DNA from: Gammaproteobacteria bacterium | Lineage (GTDB): Bacteria; Pseudomonadota; Gammaproteobacteria; Pseudomonadales; Pseudomonadaceae | DNA length: 7,333 bases | Reading direction: 5' to 3' | Assembly (NCBI GenBank): GCA_012735335.1 | Contig: JAAYHO010000288.1 | Location: forward strand, 1-7,333 | Shown: positions 1 through 5,273 of the stretch, in pieces | How positions within the stretch are numbered: the stretch's first letter is position 1 | Layout of the letters: each line of letters opens with the position of its first letter | Program-made: the position numbers and the translations under genes | The notes under the pieces: model-generated | The model's database searches: none | What the model was told of the DNA's origin: nothing | The model's input: only the letters and a program-made list of their open reading frames with translations

Positions 1-971
1 ATGGCGCCGAACTTCTCGATAAATGCCAGGCCGATGGCAAACAGCGCGCCCCAGACCATGACCATGGGGTTGAAGTTGCGGGTCAGCATCACCGCACCGG
101 TCACTTCGGAATAGGTGGTATTGGGTGGGCCACCGAGAAAGGCCGCCGCCGAGGTTGCCAGACCGTCACCCAGCAGGGTGCGCTGCAGGCCGGGCTTGCG
201 CATGTAGTCCTTGCCGGTTACCGAGCTGATCGCCATGACGTCGCCGATATGTTCGATGACCGGTGCCAGTGACACCGGGATCATGAACAGGATGGCTGCC
301 AGGTGGAACTCGGGGAACACGAAGCCCGGGGTAGCGATCCAGCTGGCTGTGCTGACCGAGTCGAAACTCACCACACCCATGGCCCAGGCCAGGCTGTAAC
401 CCACCACCACGCCGGCCATGATCGGCAGCAGGCGGAAGATGCCCTTGGCGTACACCGCCACCAGCAGGGTGGTGATCAGCGCCGACAGGGAAATGATCAG
501 GGCAGCGGAGGCTTCGACCAGCTGCACGCTGCCATCGCCGGATTTGCCCGAGGCCATGTTGACCGCGGTGCCGGCCAGGCCGAGGCCGATAACGATGATC
601 ACCGGGCCGACCACCACCGGCGGCAGCAGACGGTGGATGAAGCCGGGACCACGCAGGTGCACCAGCAGACTCAACAGCAGGTATACCAGCCCCGAGGCCA
701 CCAGCCCGCCGAGGGTGGCTTCCAGTCCCCAGGTCTGGTTGCTGTAGAGGATGGGTGCGATGAAGGCGAAGCTCGACGCCAGGAAGATGGGCACCTGGCG
801 CTGGGTGACGAACTGGAAGATCAGTGTGCCCAGCCCGGCGGTGAACAGCGCCACGCTGGGGTTCATGCCGGTGATCAGCGGCATCAGCACCAGCGCACCG
901 AAGGCCACGAACAGCATCTGCGACCCGGCCAGCACGGTGCGCCAGCCGGTGGTGCTCATGTCCTGCTGCAT
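1..971 (-). CDS. uraA: Uracil permease UraA (NCS2/NAT family), 3' part outside the window
   Basis: Imports uracil across the inner membrane, in this family as a proton symporter, to feed the Upp reaction. The reading frame is open for 323 codons from ATG 971 to the left edge; E. coli UraA is about 429 residues, so roughly 100 C-terminal residues are missing. Successive hydrophobic segments cover most of the visible protein. The TM3 segment [11 protein letters not shown] (64-74), the EHIGD motif with E240, and [10 protein letters not shown] (280-289) with E289 match the uracil-binding elements of E. coli UraA (E241 and E290), with the same 49-residue spacing. Start 971 is preferred because AAGGA (981-985) lies 9 nt upstream; the in-frame ATG at 959 would be 21 nt away. 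The start overlaps the upp stop as TGATG, indicating an upp-uraA operon with translational coupling. UraA identity is near certain from motifs; only the end is unseen. Confidence 0.95.
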   Translation of the reverse strand, partial: MQQDMSTTGWRTVLAGSQMLFVAFGALVLMPLITGMNPSVALFTAGLGTLIFQFVTQRQVPIFLASSFAFIAPILYSNQTWGLEATLGGLVASGLVYLLLSLLVHLRGPGFIHRLLPPVVVGPVIIVIGLGLAGTAVNMASGKSGDGSVQLVEASAALIISLSALITTLLVAVYAKGIFRLLPIMAGVVVGYSLAWAMGVVSFDSVSTASWIATPGFVFPEFHLAAILFMIPVSLAPVIEHIGDVMAISSVTGKDYMRKPGLQRTLLGDGLATSAAAFLGGPPNTTYSEVTGAVMLTRNFNPMVMVWGALFAIGLAFIEKFGA

Positions 972-1612
972 CAATGCACGTCCTTCTGCCGGGTGCCGAA
1001 GATCTTGTCACCGGCGTCTCCCAGGCCGGGAATGATATAGCCCTGCTCGTTAAGACGCTGATCGACTGAGGCGGTGTAGATTTCCACATCCGGATGCAGT
1101 TCGTTTACCCGTTTGATACCTTCCGGCGCAGCGACCAGCACCAGGGCGCGGATCTCGTGGGCACCGGCGCGCTTGAGCATGTCGATGGTGGCAACCATGG
1201 AGCCTCCGGTGGCCAGCATGGGGTCGATGATCAACGCCCGGCGCTGGTTCAGCTCACCCACCAGCTTTTCCATATAGGTGTCGGCTTCCAGGGTTTCCTC
1301 GTTGCGCACCAGACCGATCATGCTGACCTTGGCGCTGGGAATCAGGCTCAGCACGCCGTCCAGCATGCCCAGCCCGGCACGCAGAATGGGCACTATGGTG
1401 ATCTTCTTGCCAGCCAGTTTCTCCACTTCCACAGCGCCGCACCAGCCGTCGATGCTGTGGCTTTCCACCGGCATGTCCTTGGTTGCTTCATAGGTCAGCA
1501 GGGCAGCCACTTCCTGGGCCAGTTCACGGAAGTTCTTGGTGCTGATATCGTTACGGCGCATCAGCCCGAGTTTGTGGCGGATCAACGGATGGCGGATTTC
1601 TTGGATATTCAT
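971..1612 (-). CDS. upp: Uracil phosphoribosyltransferase
   Basis: Cytoplasmic pyrimidine salvage enzyme making UMP and pyrophosphate from uracil and PRPP. The 213-residue product is close to the 208 of E. coli Upp and aligns with it from memory over its whole length: [12 protein letters not shown] (8-19), [10 protein letters not shown] (22-31), [14 protein letters not shown] (74-87), YTASVDQ (179-185). The PRPP-binding loop is [13 protein letters not shown] (127-139), with D130 and the TGGS turn at 135-138. The C-terminal uracil-recognition segment [16 protein letters not shown] (192-207) is intact. A short RQKDVH tail extends past the usual end. The Shine-Dalgarno is weak: only GGAA about 10 nt before ATG 1612. 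It is the first gene of the upp-uraA operon and is transcribed away from hpt. The sequence shows no anomaly in the active site. Confidence 0.97.
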   Translation of the reverse strand: MNIQEIRHPLIRHKLGLMRRNDISTKNFRELAQEVAALLTYEATKDMPVESHSIDGWCGAVEVEKLAGKKITIVPILRAGLGMLDGVLSLIPSAKVSMIGLVRNEETLEADTYMEKLVGELNQRRALIIDPMLATGGSMVATIDMLKRAGAHEIRALVLVAAPEGIKRVNELHPDVEIYTASVDQRLNEQGYIIPGLGDAGDKIFGTRQKDVH

Positions 1613-1646
1613 CGCGGCAGGGTTCCAGGCAGGGAAATACGCCGAT

Positions 1647-1675
1647 AGCCTAAACTAATGTCGGTAACCGGTCAT
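1647..1675 (-). promoter_or_regulatory. Candidate sigma-70 promoter for upp-uraA
   Basis: On the minus strand ATGACC (1675-1670, 4 of 6 matches to TTGACA) and TAGGCT (1652-1647, 3 of 6 matches to TATAAT) are separated by 17 bp. Initiation near 1640 would give a leader of under 30 nt before the upp ATG. The match is weak and the call depends mainly on spacing and position in the divergent region. Confidence 0.3.
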
Positions 1676-1717
1676 CCGCTGATTCCCGGTGCATCCGCGA
1701 TAATTCGCCACAGCGCC

Positions 1718-1746
1718 TTGCATGGTGCTGGCAGGTACAGTATTTT
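1718..1746 (+). promoter_or_regulatory. Candidate sigma-70 promoter for hpt
   Basis: TTGCAT (1718-1723) and TATTTT (1741-1746) are separated by exactly 17 bp, and initiation around 1753 would leave a short leader before the hpt Shine-Dalgarno. GATAAT at 1699-1704 is a better -10 match but has no recognisable -35 upstream. An inverted repeat GCGA-TAAT-TCGC (1697-1708) sits just upstream and could be a small operator, though arms of 4 bp are common by chance. Confidence 0.35.
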
Positions 1747-1769
1747 CCGTCGCTTTTCCGATTGGCCCT

Positions 1770-1774
1770 GGAGG
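1770..1774 (+). promoter_or_regulatory. Ribosome binding site that fixes the hpt start
   Basis: GGAGG lies 6 nt before ATG 1781. The frame stays open upstream to another ATG at 1658, but that one has no Shine-Dalgarno and would add 41 residues that do not resemble this enzyme family, so 1781 is the start. Confidence 0.85.
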
Positions 1775-1780
1775 CTCTGC

Positions 1781-2338
1781 ATGACCCTTGATCTCGATCA
1801 TGTCCAACAGGTGATGGACGAGGCGGACTGCCTTTACACCCAGCAGCAGGTCGAGGCCGCCATGGATGACATGGCCGCAGCCATCACCCGCACGCTGAAA
1901 GACAGCAACCCGATCGTCTACAGCGTCATGAATGGCGGCCTGATCATTGCCGGGCAGTTGCTGACCCGCCTCAGCTTCCCCATGGAAGTGGGCTATCTGC
2001 ATGCCACCCGCTACCGTAACAAGCTGTCCGGCAGCGAGCTGTTCTGGAAGGCCCGGGCCGAGCATTCGCTGGTCGGCCGCACCGTGTTGATCATCGACGA
2101 TATCCTCGATGAGGGGCATACCCTGGCGGCGATCATGGAGTACTGCCGCGATGCCGGTGCCGAGCAGGTGCTGACCGCAGTACTGCTGGACAAGACCCAC
2201 GACCGCAAGGCCTACCCGGATATGCGCGCCGACTTCACCGGGCTGGATGTGGTGGATCGCTACGTGTTCGGCTACGGCCTGGACTACAAGGGCTACTGGC
2301 GCAACGCCGCCGGTATCTACGCGCTCAAGGACCACTGA
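1781..2338 (+). CDS. hpt: Hypoxanthine-guanine phosphoribosyltransferase
   Basis: Cytoplasmic purine salvage enzyme converting hypoxanthine or guanine plus PRPP to IMP or GMP. The 185-residue protein has the type I PRTase layout: SVMNGGLIIAGQL (48-60) as the first PRPP loop, a flexible-loop segment around TRYRNKLSG (76-84), the PRPP signature VLIIDDILDEGHT (102-114) with acidic pair D106/D107, LLDKTHDRK (135-143) with K138 as the likely base-contacting lysine, and YVFGYGLDYKGYWRN (161-175) as the purine-stacking segment with D168. The signature reads DEGHT where E. coli Hpt has a D-S/T-G-x-T pattern, which from memory is typical of the Pseudomonas-type enzyme. The gene is divergent from upp, so purine and pyrimidine salvage share one 168-bp control region. 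Its stop lies 7 bp from the end of the convergent SulP gene, with no terminator between them. Confidence 0.93.
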   Translation: MTLDLDHVQQVMDEADCLYTQQQVEAAMDDMAAAITRTLKDSNPIVYSVMNGGLIIAGQLLTRLSFPMEVGYLHATRYRNKLSGSELFWKARAEHSLVGRTVLIIDDILDEGHTLAAIMEYCRDAGAEQVLTAVLLDKTHDRKAYPDMRADFTGLDVVDRYVFGYGLDYKGYWRNAAGIYALKDH

Positions 2339-2345
2339 GCGCCAC

Positions 2346-4085
2346 TTACTCCTCCGGCTGGACAGCCGCCTGTGCCAGCTGCTCCCTGACCAGTTGCGCT
2401 GCCCGCTCCGGCGTGGCGGCGAAACTGCGTACCCCGCGCCGGGCGTCCAGCCCGACCCGCCGCAGCTTCAGCCGTATCGGTGCCTTGACCCCGGTCAGGT
2501 ACACATGAATACCGCGCCGCTGCATGTCCTGCAGCGCCTGCTCGAACAGCACCAGTGCGCTCATGTCGATGCTCGGCACCGACTGCATGTCGATGATCAG
2601 ATGTTCGACCTGGCTTTCGAATTGACCCAGGGTGCCCAGTGCCTTGTCCGCCGCGGCGAAGAACAGCGGCCCCTGAATCCGGTACAGGGCCACATTGTCC
2701 GGCAGTTCGGCGCGCAGGGCGCTGTTGAAGCTGGCTTTGGCCCCGTGGCTCAGGTCGGCCATGCGCTTGATGAACAGCGCCGCCGCCAGCAGCAGTCCCA
2801 CGCCCACCGCCAGCACCATGTCGAACAGCACGGTGAGGATCAGACAGATCAGCAGCACCATCACGTCCTGGCGCGGTCCGACCCGCAGCAGATGCACCAC
2901 CCGCCGGGCCTCGCTCATGTTCCAGGCGACGATCAGCAGCATCGCCGCCAGCGAGGCCATGGGCAGCCAGGCAAACAGCCGGGCCAGCAAGACCACCGCC
3001 AGCAGTATCACCAGCGCATGGACGATGGCGGCAATCGGTGAACGGGCACCGCTGCGCACGCTGGTGGCGGTGCGGGCGATGGCTGCGGTGGCGGTGATGC
3101 CGCCGAAGAAGGGCACCAGCATGTTGCCCAGGCCCTGGCCGAGCAGCTCGGCGTTGGGGTCATGCCGGGTACCGGCCATGCCATCGGCCACCAGCGCGCA
3201 GAGCAGCGACTCGATGGCGCCGAGCATGGCCACCGCCATGGCCGAGGGCAGCAGTTGGCGCAACAGCTCGAAGTTCAGCAGCAGTGGCTGGCCATCGGCC
3301 CCCGGCAGCTTCCAGGGCAGCACCCAGTGCGGAGCAAAGGGCGGAATCCCGGCATGCATCACGCCGTCCAGCTCATAACTGAAGCGGCTGCCGAGGGTGG
3401 CGATGGGAATGTCCAGGGTCATCAGCAGCGCACCCAGCAGGCTGCCGAGCAGCAGCGCTGCCAGATGCCCCGGGATGCGCCGGGTCAGGCGCGGCCACAG
3501 CAGCAGGGCGAGCAGGGTGACCACACCGACCAGGGTATCCCCGGCACTGACCGACGGCAGCGCCTGGGCCAGCGCCCCCAGTTGTTCGACATAGTTGCTG
3601 TGCTGGCCGATGTCCTGCAGGCCGAAGAAGTCCTTGATCTGCAGGGTGGCGATGACGATACCGATCCCGGCGGTAAAGCCCATGACCACCGGATAGGGCA
3701 CGAACTGGATGAGGTTGCCCATGCGCGCCAGCCCCAGTGCCACCAGAATGGCCCCGGCCATCAGCGTCACCAGCAGCAACCCGCCCAGTCCGTGTTGCTG
3801 GGTAATGGGCAGCAGGATCACCACGAAGGCTGCCGTCTGCCCGGAGATATTGAAACGCGAACCGCCGCACAGGGCGATGATCAGGCCGCCGACAATCCCG
3901 GTATACAGACCGTGCTGCGGGGCGACACCGACGGCGATGGCCAGCGCCATACCCAGAGGAATGGCGATGATGCCAACGGTAATGCCGGCGAGAATGTCAC
4001 TGCGCAGGCTGGCCAGGGTATACCCCTGACGAAAGGTCTGGCGCAGGGCGGAAAAGAGCGGAATCTGGAGTGCGAACCTGGACAT
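2346..4085 (-). CDS. dauA: SulP/SLC26-family anion transporter with STAS domain, DauA (YchM)-like
   Basis: Inner-membrane secondary carrier of 579 residues. E. coli DauA (about 550-560 residues) transports C4-dicarboxylates such as succinate; other SulP proteins carry sulfate, bicarbonate or other anions. The membrane domain spans about residues 25-440, with DILAGITVGIIAIPLGMALA (30-49), GGSRFNISGQTAAFVVIL (74-91) near TM3, the conserved MLGAIESLLCA (287-297), FFGGITATAAIARTATSVR (326-344) near TM10, and LLIVAWNMSEA (383-393). All resemble DauA more than sulfate permeases. The cytoplasmic STAS domain covers about 462-572, with the turn SVPSIDMSAL (502-511). Start 4085 is supported by AGGA (4095-4092) 6 nt upstream. 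No sulfate-assimilation, carbonic anhydrase or dicarboxylate-sensor gene adjoins it, so context does not identify the anion. Family is certain; the DauA subtype is likely; the substrate is inferred. Confidence 0.88.
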   Translation of the reverse strand: MSRFALQIPLFSALRQTFRQGYTLASLRSDILAGITVGIIAIPLGMALAIAVGVAPQHGLYTGIVGGLIIALCGGSRFNISGQTAAFVVILLPITQQHGLGGLLLVTLMAGAILVALGLARMGNLIQFVPYPVVMGFTAGIGIVIATLQIKDFFGLQDIGQHSNYVEQLGALAQALPSVSAGDTLVGVVTLLALLLWPRLTRRIPGHLAALLLGSLLGALLMTLDIPIATLGSRFSYELDGVMHAGIPPFAPHWVLPWKLPGADGQPLLLNFELLRQLLPSAMAVAMLGAIESLLCALVADGMAGTRHDPNAELLGQGLGNMLVPFFGGITATAAIARTATSVRSGARSPIAAIVHALVILLAVVLLARLFAWLPMASLAAMLLIVAWNMSEARRVVHLLRVGPRQDVMVLLICLILTVLFDMVLAVGVGLLLAAALFIKRMADLSHGAKASFNSALRAELPDNVALYRIQGPLFFAAADKALGTLGQFESQVEHLIIDMQSVPSIDMSALVLFEQALQDMQRRGIHVYLTGVKAPIRLKLRRVGLDARRGVRSFAATPERAAQLVREQLAQAAVQPEE

Positions 4086-4108
4086 GCTGTTTCCTGTAAA
4101 GACAACTG

Positions 4109-4158
4109 CCGGGTGGCGGTGATTACAGATCTTGCCGTCTGTTTGGCAGCCAACCCGG
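4109..4158 (-). promoter_or_regulatory. Possible two-stem RNA structure in the SulP gene leader
   Basis: CCGGGTGGC (4109-4117) is complementary to GCCAACCCGG (4149-4158) over 9 pairs with one bulged A. Inside it, ACAGA (4125-4129) pairs with TCTGT (4138-4142) around an 8-nt loop, leaving a 7/6-nt internal loop. The right arm also overlaps a perfect odd palindrome, TTGGC-A-GCCAA (4143-4153). The element ends 23 nt before the start codon and 13 nt before its Shine-Dalgarno. It could be an mRNA fold or a DNA operator; it does not match any riboswitch I recognise. Confidence 0.25.
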
Positions 4159-4264
4159 TAGAAATGACCAATAAGGCGCCTATCAGCATACTCCTCGCGG
4201 GCTGCATTCGCATCAAATGCCCCCGGCCTGCCGCGCGGCGCTGGTGGCCTGTCGATCGGATGGT

Positions 4265-4270
4265 TACAAT
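4265..4270 (+). promoter_or_regulatory. -10 box candidate for the ankyrin-like gene
   Basis: TACAAT matches TATAAT at 5 of 6 positions and sits 39 bp before the GTG start. The hexamer 17 bp upstream (TGGTGG, 4242-4247) is a poor -35, so the promoter is either weak, activator-dependent or misidentified. Confidence 0.3.
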
Positions 4271-4290
4271 TTGCTCTTTGGAATTACTTG

Positions 4291-4297
4291 AAGAGGG
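4291..4297 (+). promoter_or_regulatory. Ribosome binding site selecting GTG 4304
   Basis: AAGAGGG ends 6 nt before GTG 4304, a normal spacing. The in-frame TTG at 4298 directly abuts this site, leaving no spacer, so GTG 4304 is chosen as the start. Confidence 0.7.
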
Positions 4298-4303
4298 TTG
4301 TCC

Positions 4304-4600
4304 GTGCGTAAAGACAAGAAGAAGGTGGTTGGCGAGCCGATGACCGATGAACAGGTCGCGGTGTTTCTCGGGTTCCGGCCCCAGGGTGACGAGTCGGTTG
4401 ACCACTACCTGCTGGCGCGGGCCTATCGCAGTCTGCGGGCCCATGATTTTGTCCGCTTCCTGAGCATGTTCCAGGCCGCCGGGCATGATGTGAATGCACA
4501 GGACGCCAAAGGGCGGACCCTGATGCAGATCATCAGTGAGCACGAGCAGGCCGAGGAGTATGTGGCCGCGCTGCTGGAAGCCGGCGCTCAGCCAGCCTGA
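4304..4600 (+). CDS. Small PA4642-like protein with one ankyrin-like repeat, function unknown
   Basis: Encodes 98 residues from a GTG start. The N-terminus is very basic (MRKDKKK), followed by a probable helical segment with DEQVAVFLGF (15-24) and YLLARAYRSLRAHDFVRFL (35-53). The C-terminal third, DVNAQDAKGRTLMQII (62-77) to YVAALLEAGAQPA (86-98), follows the ankyrin pattern of D-x-x-G-x-T-L then a helix and LLxxGA. It is a single repeat with no second copy, so it cannot form a full ankyrin stack alone. There is no signal peptide or membrane segment, so a cytoplasmic location is expected. From memory the N-terminus resembles the Pseudomonas hypothetical protein PA4642, whose gene also lies a few genes from hpt. 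A YajG-type lipoprotein gene follows after 50 bp without a terminator, suggesting co-transcription. I know of no experimentally assigned function. Confidence 0.85.
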   Translation: MRKDKKKVVGEPMTDEQVAVFLGFRPQGDESVDHYLLARAYRSLRAHDFVRFLSMFQAAGHDVNAQDAKGRTLMQIISEHEQAEEYVAALLEAGAQPA

Positions 4601-4637
4601 GTCGCAGCCAGAGCTGATCCCATTCATTTGATTGCTG

Positions 4638-4643
4638 AAGGAG
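4638..4643 (+). promoter_or_regulatory. Ribosome binding site of the YajG-family gene
   Basis: AAGGAG lies 7 nt before ATG 4651, a near-ideal site. It supports this start and therefore the lipoprotein signal peptide. Confidence 0.85.
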
Positions 4644-4650
4644 TGCAGGC

Positions 4651-5235
4651 ATGTTGAAGTATTCGCGCTGGTTGGGGGTAGCCGGACTGGTGGCGTTGCT
4701 GGCGGGTTGTGCGCACAGCCCGCAGCAGTTGAATGTCACGCCCACGGTCACCACCCAACTGAATCAGGTGGCCCAGCGCCAGCCGGTGGTGGTCACCGTG
4801 CAGGACAGCCGCAGCTCACCGACGCTGGGTACCCGGGGTGGTCTGTACCCCGATTCCAGCAACCTGACCATCAGCCCCCAGGCCATACCGCATCTGCGTC
4901 AGCAGGTGGAGCAGGCTGTGGCCCAGCTGGGTTTTCAGGTGGTGCCCCAGGGTACGCCCAACGCCAACAGTCTGGTGGTGAGTCTGGCGGAGTTGTCCTA
5001 TGTCTCACCCAAGGACAGCGTCTACGTGACCCAGGCGGATATCGGCGCGACCTTTGCTGCCGAGGTACGATCGCTGAATCAGCGCTATAACGGCCGCTAC
5101 AGCGCCTCCGCCCAGCATCGCTTCGGCTACGCGCCGAACCAGGCGACCAACACCAGACTGGTGACCGAGGTCATGAGCGACGCCCTGTCGCGCATCTTCC
5201 GCGACCCGGAAGTCATTCGCATCCTGCAGCAATAA
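4651..5235 (+). CDS. YajG-family lipoprotein
   Basis: A 194-residue predicted lipoprotein. The N-terminus has K3 and R6, a hydrophobic core (8-18) and the lipobox LLAGC, with C20 as the lipidated cysteine after signal peptidase II cleavage. Residue +2 is alanine rather than aspartate, so sorting to the outer membrane by the Lol system is expected. The mature start, CAHSPQQLNVTPTVTT (20-35), closely parallels remembered E. coli YajG (a C-A-x-P start followed by a V-x-P-T-I/V-T segment). The remainder shares the family layout: VVVTVQDSR (46-54), a helix HLRQQVEQAVAQLGFQVV (81-98), a LVVSLAEL strand (108-115), and a C-terminal helix ending in FRDPEVIRILQQ. The molecular role of YajG is unknown to me. 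It is probably co-transcribed with the preceding small gene and is followed 9 bp after its stop by a strong hairpin. Confidence 0.88.
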   Translation: MLKYSRWLGVAGLVALLAGCAHSPQQLNVTPTVTTQLNQVAQRQPVVVTVQDSRSSPTLGTRGGLYPDSSNLTISPQAIPHLRQQVEQAVAQLGFQVVPQGTPNANSLVVSLAELSYVSPKDSVYVTQADIGATFAAEVRSLNQRYNGRYSASAQHRFGYAPNQATNTRLVTEVMSDALSRIFRDPEVIRILQQ

Positions 5236-5244
5236 CTCGCATAC

Positions 5245-5267
5245 CGGGCCACCCGTCGGGTGGCCCG
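5245..5267. terminator. Hairpin between convergent genes, probable bidirectional terminator
   Basis: CGGGCCACCC (5245-5254) and GGGTGGCCCG (5258-5267) form a perfect 10-bp, nine-of-ten GC stem around a GTC loop. It lies between the stop of the YajG-family gene (5235) and the stop of the convergent BCCT gene (5274). Neither side is followed by a run of T, so it may act partly as a 3'-end stabiliser or with Rho rather than as a classical intrinsic terminator. Confidence 0.7.
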
Positions 5268-5273
5268 CTGCAT

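Larger units (their letters stand above)
4086..4303. other. Divergent intergenic region between the SulP gene and the ankyrin-like gene
   Basis: These 218 bp carry the control signals of two divergent genes. I see a -10-like box for the rightward gene, a folded-leader candidate for the leftward SulP gene, and no small ORF with a convincing ribosome site. No convincing -35/-10 pair was found for the SulP gene on the minus strand: TTGATG and TATGCT are there but 20 bp apart. Confidence 0.6.

Noticed and set aside
166..1089. A 307-codon minus-strand frame overlapping uraA and the end of upp
   Set aside because: It is out of frame with both genes, Arg/His/Gly-rich and without domains; uraA and upp are complete reading frames with diagnostic motifs.
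1658..1780. An upstream extension of hpt to ATG 1658
   Set aside because: No Shine-Dalgarno at 1658, 41 added residues without family resemblance, and a strong GGAGG directly before ATG 1781.
1655..2335. A 226-codon open frame antisense to hpt, almost exactly mirroring it
   Set aside because: hpt carries clear PRTase motifs. The antisense frame has no recognisable domain or ribosome site, and long antisense frames are expected opposite GC-rich codon-biased genes.
4298..4300. TTG start for the ankyrin-like gene
   Set aside because: The Shine-Dalgarno AAGAGGG abuts it with no spacer; GTG 4304 has a 6-nt spacer.
3162..4343. A 393-codon plus-strand open frame across the SulP gene, the intergenic region and the start of the ankyrin-like gene
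   Set aside because: It is low-complexity Gln/His-rich sequence over the SulP gene and it overlaps a better supported start at 4304 in another frame.
3881..4627. A 248-codon minus-strand frame spanning the intergenic region and the SulP start
   Set aside because: It overlaps the ankyrin-like gene in antisense and the SulP N-terminus in another frame; the SulP start at 4085 with AGGA upstream explains the region.
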